DNA of 7,648 nt from Bacteroidota bacterium. GTDB taxonomy: Bacteria > Bacteroidota > Bacteroidia > Chitinophagales > Chitinophagaceae. The position numbers and the translations under genes are program-made. The stretch lies in assembly GCA_023429825.1 (NCBI GenBank), contig JAEZDC010000090.1, forward strand, positions 1 to 7,648. The letters are read 5' to 3'. Below, one piece after another: positions 1 to 5,397 of the stretch (its first letter is position 1; every line of letters begins with the position of its first letter). The notes beneath the pieces were generated by a model, which was not told the origin of the DNA, ran no database searches, and saw only the letters and a list, made by a program, of their open reading frames with translations.

Positions 1-837
1 CAACCAAACAATGGGTGTTGCCAGCAGCAAAGAATCAAAACGATCTAAAAATCCACCATGTCCCGGCATCATAGAACCAGAATCTTTCACTCCTGCCAGG
101 CGTTTAAGTTTAGATTCGAAAAGATCACCAAGTGTTCCGAAGATGGAAGCGATGGCCGCGATTCCCAAACAAATATCCCAACGGATGAAAGGGTTTAAAA
201 AATATACCAGCAAGGGAACAACAATCATGGCCAGTATTGCTCCGCCTATCGTTCCTTCCCATGTCTTCTTTGGAGAGATTTTCGACAAAGGAGTCTTGCC
301 TATTAATGACCCTACAATGTAGGCCATGGTATCATTGATCCAAATTGAAGCGATGATCACCAGTACGTACTCAACTGTAGGGCGCTGGTCTTCACAATAC
401 ACAATGCAATTTCCGATATCAATCAAGCAGCCGAGACTTATACTTATGTACACAAATCCCAACAGCGAATGCGCCAATAACTTAAACTTCCTCGTAAACA
501 ACACTTCCGCATTCACTGCAACAGCTCCCACAACCAGCATCCAAAATCCAGCATCTTCCAAACGAAATTCTGAAAAAGAATAGGCCTCATTTGTCATCCA
601 TAACATAAAGCCCCATCCTGCCAGCATTACACCGTATTTGTGCAGAGAAGAAATGTTTCCATACCCGGGGTCGATCTTAGCGACCAACTTTTGATATTCC
701 ATCCAGCATCCAAAATGAATAATTGAAAACAGAATAAAAAAACTCCAGTGGTTCCAGAGTAAACCGAACAGCATCACTATTACAAATACTACTGCGGAGA
801 GTGCTCTTGTTTTAAATGTCTGTAAGTTGAAAGCCAT
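1..837 (-). CDS. cdsA: Phosphatidate cytidylyltransferase (CDP-diacylglycerol synthase), 3' end beyond window
   Basis: This enzyme joins CTP and phosphatidic acid to make CDP-diacylglycerol, the precursor of bacterial phospholipids, in the cytoplasmic membrane. Reading leftward from the ATG at 837-835 gives 279 codons without a stop up to the window edge, so only the last few residues are probably missing. The protein is strongly hydrophobic, with several membrane segments from about residue 12 onward. It carries WINDTMAYIVG at 167-177, SPKKTWEGT at 189-197, and near the C-terminus a close match to the CdsA family signature (residues 242-268: SKLKR, then KDSG at 251-254, then PGHGGFLDRFD at 258-268). 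The only departure seen is Met at a position usually Leu, Ile, Phe or Cys. The ATG shares one base with the stop codon of the upstream protease gene, so translation is probably coupled. No Shine-Dalgarno sequence is visible. The function is secure; the true C-terminus cannot be seen. Confidence 0.95.
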   Translation of the reverse strand, partial: MAFNLQTFKTRALSAVVFVIVMLFGLLWNHWSFFILFSIIHFGCWMEYQKLVAKIDPGYGNISSLHKYGVMLAGWGFMLWMTNEAYSFSEFRLEDAGFWMLVVGAVAVNAEVLFTRKFKLLAHSLLGFVYISISLGCLIDIGNCIVYCEDQRPTVEYVLVIIASIWINDTMAYIVGSLIGKTPLSKISPKKTWEGTIGGAILAMIVVPLLVYFLNPFIRWDICLGIAAIASIFGTLGDLFESKLKRLAGVKDSGSMMPGHGGFLDRFDSLLLATPIVWL

Positions 838-839
838 TA
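835..839 (-). promoter_or_regulatory. Overlapping stop/start (TAATG) joining the protease gene and cdsA
   Basis: On the minus strand the stop TAA (839-837) and the next start ATG (837-835) share the A at 837. No Shine-Dalgarno-like sequence precedes the ATG, so start by re-initiation of terminating ribosomes is the simplest reading. This arrangement usually fixes the relative output of two proteins. Confidence 0.85.
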
Positions 840-1853
840 ATAAGTGCTTGGGAGATTGGTGGGCGTGTTTGACGGCGGTTGATCATCATCTCTCTTCAAC
901 AGATCTCGTTCTTTAGGCTCAAATGGGTTATTACTTTCTACATAAGTAGGATCTGAATCAAACGTACCCAGTTTAATGCTTTCTTTTTTAAACACCCTGA
1001 ACAAGCCAACGATGATAACTAATGCAATTAATCCAACCCATAACGGAAACTTTTCATCCAATACTTCATCGGTGAGTTTTCCTTGTTTTGTGTAGAAGTA
1101 CATAGCTGTAACTGCAAGCCCGTTATTAATAAAGTGCGCAAGGATACTAGTCCATAAACTTTTACTGTAGTAGAACATAAACCCGAGCACCAGTCCTAAA
1201 GCAAATCGTGCAAGAAAACCATAGTAAGACATATGAATGGCAGAGAAGATGATACTGGTAATGATAATGCCTACCCAAACATTTCTCGTCCACTTTACCA
1301 TTAACTGTTGTAATGCCCCACGGAACAGGATCTCTTCGAATATTGCCGGCGCCAATGCGATAACGATCAGAGCAAAAATGTAATCGCCAACATTTTCAAT
1401 TCGTGCCATAAGCTTCACCTGCTCCATGTAGGCTTTTTCTAACTCCTTAAAATACATTTCCCAGTTCTTGGGAATAGGGATCATTGTGTTTAGTTCGCTT
1501 AATGCACCGGTCAAACCAAATCCTGCTAATACCATGATTGCGACAAATACCAGTTGTAATGCATTGGCTTTTGTTTTCAATCCTAAATGACGGATAGGTT
1601 TCGGGTTTACGATCCTTGCATAAATAACAGCCGGTAAACAAAACGCAAACAGCGTTGAAATGAGTTGGAATACCATGATGGCATTTTTATTAGCCGGATT
1701 CAACAAGTCTTTTTGCATGGTTTCCAAAGAACTTCCCACCTGCGCCATCCATACAACCAGCCCGATAATTGCCCCAAAGAGGAATCCGCCTGCAATCAAT
1801 CCGAGTAAAATGAAGAATTGTGAAATATAACTTATCCTTGGTTTTGAATACAT
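837..1853 (-). CDS. CPBP family intramembrane glutamic endopeptidase (Abi/CAAX protease-like)
   Basis: This is a 338-residue polytopic membrane protein of the CPBP (CAAX protease and bacteriocin-processing, Rce1-like) family, whose members cleave peptide bonds within or next to the membrane. All family motifs are present: EEILFR at 173-178 (catalytic Glu pair and Arg), FSAIH at 203-207, and HFINN at 240-244. Hydrophobic segments lie roughly at 10-36, 59-80, 98-118, 157-172, 192-207, 213-229, 233-252 and 270-287. A hydrophilic tail of about 50 residues, acidic and then Pro/Asn/Thr-rich (288-338), follows the last segment. The ATG at 1853-1851 is chosen because an in-frame stop lies at 1865-1863. 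Its stop codon overlaps the cdsA start (TAATG), so the two genes are almost certainly one transcript. The substrate is unknown. Some relatives act in bacteriocin immunity or peptide signalling, but no bacteriocin or peptide gene is seen here, so a general membrane proteolysis role is as likely. Confidence 0.9.
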   Translation of the reverse strand: MYSKPRISYISQFFILLGLIAGGFLFGAIIGLVVWMAQVGSSLETMQKDLLNPANKNAIMVFQLISTLFAFCLPAVIYARIVNPKPIRHLGLKTKANALQLVFVAIMVLAGFGLTGALSELNTMIPIPKNWEMYFKELEKAYMEQVKLMARIENVGDYIFALIVIALAPAIFEEILFRGALQQLMVKWTRNVWVGIIITSIIFSAIHMSYYGFLARFALGLVLGFMFYYSKSLWTSILAHFINNGLAVTAMYFYTKQGKLTDEVLDEKFPLWVGLIALVIIVGLFRVFKKESIKLGTFDSDPTYVESNNPFEPKERDLLKRDDDQPPSNTPTNLPSTY

Positions 1854-1877
1854 ATCGTACGGTTATAGAGCTGTAAA

Positions 1878-1912
1878 TTTGCAACTTCTTTTCAAAGATG
1901 CCATAAGTTTTG
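1878..1912 (+). promoter_or_regulatory. Possible Bacteroidota-type promoter for the dus gene
   Basis: TTTG at 1878-1881 could be a -33 element. It is followed after 22 bases by TAAGTTTT (1904-1911), then G at 1912, which matches TAnnTTTG except for the last base. The known spacing range is about 17-23. It would give a leader of roughly 100 bases before the ATG at 2019. Short A/T-rich matches are easy to find by chance, so this is tentative. Confidence 0.3.
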
Positions 1913-1961
1913 TGGATGTTGGGGTTTTCCTTGCTGCACAATGACAGGAACGATGAAGTGC

Positions 1962-1987
1962 TTGCGACGCAACAGGTGATGCCACCT
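1962..1987. other. Two adjacent small inverted repeats in the protease/dus divergent gap
   Basis: TTGCG-A-CGCAA (1962-1972) is a perfect inverted repeat around a single A. One base later comes AGGTG-ATGC-CACCT (1974-1987), a 5-bp stem with a 4-base loop. They lie 32-57 bases before the dus start. The first is too tight to fold well as RNA and fits a protein-binding site better; the second could fold. No T-run follows, so they are not a classic terminator. The remaining gap (1854-2018) shows no gene. Confidence 0.4.
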
Positions 1988-2018
1988 AAACTAAAGCTGG
2001 TATCCCAGAAATTATATA

Positions 2019-3056
2019 ATGATAACTATAGGTAACATATCGCTTCCCGAATTTCCTTTGTTGCTTGCACCTATGGAGGATGTGAGTGATCCGCCGTTTC
2101 GTGCCGTGTGTAAGGCGAATGGTGCTGACCTGATGTATACTGAGTTCATCAGCAGTGAAGGTTTGATACGTGATGCGATGAAGAGTAAGAGAAAGCTGGA
2201 CATTTTCGATTATGAAAGGCCTGTTGGAATTCAAATCTTTGGCGGTGATGAAGAAGCGTTATCATTAAGTGCTAAGATCGTGGAGACAGTTAATCCCGAT
2301 CTACTTGATATCAATTTTGGTTGCCCTGTTAAGAAAGTAGCGTGTAAAGGTGCTGGCGCCGGTGTGTTGAAAGATATTGACCTGATGGTTCGATTAACTG
2401 ATGCGGTGGTAAAAAGCACTTCCTTGCCTGTAACGGTTAAGACAAGATTGGGTTGGGATGATAACAGCAAGAATATTGAAGACGTTGCTGAACGTTTGCA
2501 GGATGTGGGTATAAAAGCTTTGGCAATACATGGACGTACGAGGGCGCAGATGTATAAAGGCGAAGCAGATTGGACGTTGATTGCTAAGGTGAAGAACAAT
2601 CCTAGAATTGGGATTCCGATTTTTGGTAATGGTGATATCGATTCGCCCCAAAAAGCTCTGGAATATAAGAACAGGTATGGTGTGGATGGGATAATGATTG
2701 GTCGGGCTGCGATTGGATATCCGTGGATCTTTAGGGAGATAAAACACTATGTAAGAACGGGTGAGTTATTGGCTCCTCCTTCTATTGAAGAAAGAGTGAA
2801 TGTTTGCAAAGAACATTTGACGAAATCTTTACTGTGGAAAGGACCTGTTGTAGGTATCAATGAAATGAGGAGGCATTATGCAAATTACCTGAAAGGTTTG
2901 CCGGGTATAAAAGAGTATCGCAACCGTTTAGTTACCATCAATACCAAAGAAGAAATTTTTGAGGTTCTTGATGAAGTTCAGAAAAATTACATTGGGTTTG
3001 AAATAGAAAGAATGCCTATTCAGCTCATCAACTATCACGAAAAATGTGAAGCGTAA
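2019..3056 (+). CDS. dusB: tRNA-dihydrouridine synthase, DusB type
   Basis: This enzyme reduces specific uridines of the tRNA D-loop region to dihydrouridine, using FMN and NADPH, in the cytoplasm. The 345-residue length is normal for the family. An FMN-binding TIM barrel occupies about residues 8-240, with APMEDVSD at 17-24, the catalytic Cys at 102 in NFGCP, GAGAG at 111-115, KTRLGW at 141-146, HGRTR at 171-175, GNGD at 203-206 and IGRAAIGYPW at 227-236. A helical tRNA-binding domain follows (about 250-330). The ATG at 2019 is the only reasonable start, since an in-frame TAA lies at 1992-1994. No Shine-Dalgarno sequence is seen; the leader just upstream is A/T-rich. The gene stands alone: it diverges from the protease gene and converges without a spacer on the hydrolase gene. 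DusB is the best subfamily guess from motif style; the exact uridine modified cannot be read from sequence. Confidence 0.93.
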   Translation: MITIGNISLPEFPLLLAPMEDVSDPPFRAVCKANGADLMYTEFISSEGLIRDAMKSKRKLDIFDYERPVGIQIFGGDEEALSLSAKIVETVNPDLLDINFGCPVKKVACKGAGAGVLKDIDLMVRLTDAVVKSTSLPVTVKTRLGWDDNSKNIEDVAERLQDVGIKALAIHGRTRAQMYKGEADWTLIAKVKNNPRIGIPIFGNGDIDSPQKALEYKNRYGVDGIMIGRAAIGYPWIFREIKHYVRTGELLAPPSIEERVNVCKEHLTKSLLWKGPVVGINEMRRHYANYLKGLPGIKEYRNRLVTINTKEEIFEVLDEVQKNYIGFEIERMPIQLINYHEKCEA

Positions 3057-4064
3057 TTAAATCTTCTTTTTAGCTAAGATTGAAAAATCATCTTCATCTT
3101 TCACAATAGTGTTACTCAACTTACCCAAGGCTGTAATTTCCATTTCAACAACATCACCTTCTTTCAGCCATTGCTCTTGGTAATTGGGATCATTGAGTTT
3201 ACCTGTGCCATTTAATTCTAAGAAACAACCTGTCCCTACAGTGCCGCTGCCGATAACATCTCCTGCATGAATATAAGTGCCATAAGCACATCTTTCAATG
3301 ATCTCTGCAAAAGTCCAGTCCATATCGCCTAGGTTTCCCGTGCTTACCTGTATGCCATTTACCCAACACTTCATATCAAGGTTCCAGCTTTTGCCCATAT
3401 GACCTTCCTTGCATGGTATCTCATATTGCTGCAATTCATCTAGCGTAACCAACCACGGACCTATGACTGTAGAGAAATCTTTTCCTTTTGCCGGGCCAAG
3501 ATTCAAAAGCATTTCTTCCATCTGCAATCTTCTCGCACTCATGTCATTCATGATCATTAATCCACCGATATATTCATCTGCTTCTTCCGCTCGGATATTC
3601 CTTCCGCTTCTGCAAATGACCACTGCAGCTTCTAATTCAAAATCGAGCTTTTCAAAATGATCAGGCATGCAAATGATATCGCCAGGACCTTGTATGCTAT
3701 GATGATTGGTAAAATAAAAGATTGGATATTGATCAAACTCTGCGATCATATCCACTTTCCTGTTCCTTCTTGCAGCAGCTACATGCTGACGAAATGCATA
3801 GCCATCCCTGCAGCTTGTTGGAAAAGGAACTGGGGCTAAAAGATCGACTTGTTCAAGCGGAATGGATCTTTCTTTTCCAATCGTTCCATCCTTGATGGCT
3901 TCATTCATGTTGAAAGCTATAGGAAAGAAATCATCCCAAAAATTCAGGAACATGCTCATTGTATTGGGCAGTTCAGGATGAAGCTTATCCATATTGTATA
4001 GCCCGTCATCATGATATATTGCCAATTGCTCATGCCCGTTGTATATATAGCTTGCAAGTTTCAT
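3057..4064 (-). CDS. Fumarylacetoacetate hydrolase family protein, probably a short fumarylacetoacetase
   Basis: This 335-residue cytoplasmic enzyme belongs to the FAH family, which hydrolyses C-C bonds of acyl-pyruvate-like compounds with a divalent metal. Residues equivalent to those of mammalian fumarylacetoacetase (last step of tyrosine/homogentisate breakdown) can be placed: Asp87 and His94 in RDGYAFRQH (like Asp126 and His133), Glu143 and Glu145 in DFELEAA (like Glu199/Glu201), Asp174 in MNDMSARR (like Asp233), and Lys195 in GKDF (like Lys253). GSGTVGTG at 272-279 resembles the late active-site loop. The protein is about 80 residues shorter than the mammalian enzyme, with a shortened N-terminal domain. 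An in-frame stop at 4076-4074 supports the ATG at 4064. AAGAG a few bases before it is a weak ribosome-binding candidate. Other FAH-fold activities, such as acylpyruvase or homoprotocatechuate-pathway enzymes, remain possible. No other tyrosine-degradation gene is in view. Confidence 0.88.
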   Translation of the reverse strand: MKLASYIYNGHEQLAIYHDDGLYNMDKLHPELPNTMSMFLNFWDDFFPIAFNMNEAIKDGTIGKERSIPLEQVDLLAPVPFPTSCRDGYAFRQHVAAARRNRKVDMIAEFDQYPIFYFTNHHSIQGPGDIICMPDHFEKLDFELEAAVVICRSGRNIRAEEADEYIGGLMIMNDMSARRLQMEEMLLNLGPAKGKDFSTVIGPWLVTLDELQQYEIPCKEGHMGKSWNLDMKCWVNGIQVSTGNLGDMDWTFAEIIERCAYGTYIHAGDVIGSGTVGTGCFLELNGTGKLNDPNYQEQWLKEGDVVEMEITALGKLSNTIVKDEDDFSILAKKKI

Positions 4065-4082
4065 AGTACTCTTTTAGCGGCC

Positions 4083-4109
4083 CGAAAGTAAAGCAATAAT
4101 ACACTCAAA
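4083..4109 (-). promoter_or_regulatory. Weak candidate promoter for the fumarylacetoacetate hydrolase gene
   Basis: On the minus strand TTTG (4109-4106) is followed by TACTTTCG (4090-4083), one mismatch from TAnnTTTG. The gap of 15 bases is shorter than the usual 17-23, so support is weak. It would give a very short leader of about 10-15 bases. Confidence 0.22.
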
Positions 4110-4165
4110 GTTGGGGCAGTTTGAACCCATTTAGATATAGTGACGTGAAATTCAAAACGTTCTTT

Positions 4166-4183
4166 ATGCCGGTTTGCTGGCAT
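4166..4183. other. Small hairpin in the hydrolase/desaturase divergent gap
   Basis: ATGCCGG (4166-4172), a TTTG loop, and CTGGCAT (4177-4183) form a 7-bp stem with one G-T pair. It sits 72 bases before the desaturase start, at the left end of a TTTG-rich run (4173-4212). It may be an operator or a leader hairpin; no function can be assigned. The rest of the gap (4065-4254) shows no gene. Confidence 0.4.
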
Positions 4184-4254
4184 TTGGTCGCTTTGGTTTG
4201 CTTTTTGTTTTGATATAACAACCCTCATATTGAATCAATTAGTGAAAGATCATT

Positions 4255-5352
4255 ATGACGGAGAATTATATAAAACCATCATTTGCAAAAAACAAGGAGT
4301 TTCTTTTCCAGGAACTGCGTAGAGAAGTTTTCGACACAGTGAAGAATTTGCAACCGCATAAGCAAATTGAGATCACTTTGAAAGCGATACTGTTCCCACT
4401 AATGTACCTAGCAACTTACATTTCTGCCATTGAATTCGGCAATAACATTTCTGTTTTATATACCTGTTATTTTTTGTTAGGATTATTCCTGGTGCTGAAC
4501 TTTCTCAATCTCATTCATGAAGCGGTGCATGGCACTTTATTCAGAAATAAAAGACTGAACAACTGGTACGTTCATTTCTTTGACCTGATGGGCGCTAACA
4601 GTTATATCTGGAAGATCAGGCATACCAGGCTGCATCACAATTATCCTAACGTAATGGGTTGGGACAGCGATTTTGAACAAAGTCCCGTGGCCAGGGTTTT
4701 CCCGCATGGCGCATTTTCATCTATTCATAAATACCAGCACATTTATTTGCCATTGATCTATCCTCTGTATTTAGTGAATTGGTTATTGGTAAGAGATTTT
4801 AAAGACTTCTTCAATAAGAAACAACTGATCTGGAAAGTAGCGAGTATTCCAAAGATTGAATACGCAAAGCTCTTCCTATTTAAAGGATTCTTTATAGGAT
4901 ATACTATTGTATTACCCAAGTTGATGCTCAACATCAGCTGGGCACAGGCGATCATCGCTTTCTTAATAATGATCTTTACAGCAAGCATCATTTCATTATT
5001 GGTACTCTTATCACCGCATGCAAATACTGAAAGTGAATTTCCTTTGCCTGATGAAAATGGTAAAATAGCTCATTCATGGTTCGAGCACCAATTAAGTTGT
5101 ACGAATGATGTGAAAGAGGATAATTGGTTCATACGGTTTTTTATGGGATGCTTTAATTATCATATTGCTCACCATTTATTTCCTTCGGTAAACCATGTGT
5201 ATTATCCTGAAGTAACGCAGATCATCAAACGATTTGCAGTTGAAAATGATCTTCCTTATAAACAGTTTCCTTTAGCTACTTCTTTAGTGAACCATTATAG
5301 GCTCTTAAAGAATAATGCATTTAATGAGAATATTTTTGAAGAAACGATGTAA
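4255..5352 (+). CDS. Membrane fatty acid desaturase (acyl-lipid / linoleoyl-CoA desaturase-like)
   Basis: This 365-residue integral membrane di-iron enzyme should introduce a double bond into a membrane or CoA-bound acyl chain using oxygen and electrons from a carrier such as ferredoxin. All three histidine boxes are present: HEAVH at 88-92, HTRLHH at 123-128, and HIAHH at 303-307 followed by LFP. Two further histidines occur in HSWFEH at 273-278, a region conserved in this superfamily. Hydrophobic segments lie about 42-60, 64-86, 160-178, 206-222 and 229-253. There is no cytochrome b5 domain at either end. The third box starts with His rather than the Gln common in front-end (delta-5/delta-6) desaturases, so regioselectivity should not be assumed. 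The ATG is supported by an in-frame TGA at 4243-4245; no Shine-Dalgarno sequence is seen. The gene is a single unit ending in a strong terminator. Related enzymes act on carotenoids or aryl lipids, so the substrate is uncertain. Confidence 0.9.
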   Translation: MTENYIKPSFAKNKEFLFQELRREVFDTVKNLQPHKQIEITLKAILFPLMYLATYISAIEFGNNISVLYTCYFLLGLFLVLNFLNLIHEAVHGTLFRNKRLNNWYVHFFDLMGANSYIWKIRHTRLHHNYPNVMGWDSDFEQSPVARVFPHGAFSSIHKYQHIYLPLIYPLYLVNWLLVRDFKDFFNKKQLIWKVASIPKIEYAKLFLFKGFFIGYTIVLPKLMLNISWAQAIIAFLIMIFTASIISLLVLLSPHANTESEFPLPDENGKIAHSWFEHQLSCTNDVKEDNWFIRFFMGCFNYHIAHHLFPSVNHVYYPEVTQIIKRFAVENDLPYKQFPLATSLVNHYRLLKNNAFNENIFEETM

Positions 5353-5354
5353 CA

Positions 5355-5381
5355 AAAAAGCCGGAAGAAATCCGGCTTTTT
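5355..5381. terminator. Bidirectional intrinsic terminator between the desaturase gene and gyrB
   Basis: AAAAAGCCGGA (5355-5365), loop AGAAA (5366-5370) and TCCGGCTTTTT (5371-5381) form a perfect 11-bp stem with a G/C core. T-runs follow on both strands (TTTTT at 5377-5381 on plus; five A of the stem plus one more at 5354 give six T on minus). It starts 2 bases after the desaturase stop and lies 17 bases beyond the gyrB stop, so it should end both convergent transcripts. Confidence 0.92.
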
Positions 5382-5397
5382 CAATTATTGCTTGATA

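Noticed and set aside
11..583. Two open plus-strand frames (11-322 and 326-583)
   Set aside because: They lie opposite cdsA, whose minus-strand frame is continuous and carries the full family signature. The plus-strand products show no recognisable motifs.
1874..1881. TAAATTTG as the -7 element of the dus promoter
   Set aside because: It matches TAnnTTTG, but no TTTG lies 17-23 bases upstream (the nearest is 27 away), and it sits 137 bases before the start. The 1878-1912 pair has better spacing.
1447..1941. Alternative minus-strand frames overlapping the CPBP protease
   Set aside because: They are off-frame readings of the same strand; the protease frame contains all CPBP motifs and a sensible membrane pattern.
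2231..2747. Long minus-strand open frames inside the dus gene
   Set aside because: They overlap the well-supported DusB catalytic core on the other strand, and their translations lack any known domain.
3040..3080. Search for a terminator at the dus/hydrolase junction
   Set aside because: Only the short TAATTA palindrome made by the two stops is present; there is no G/C stem or T-run.
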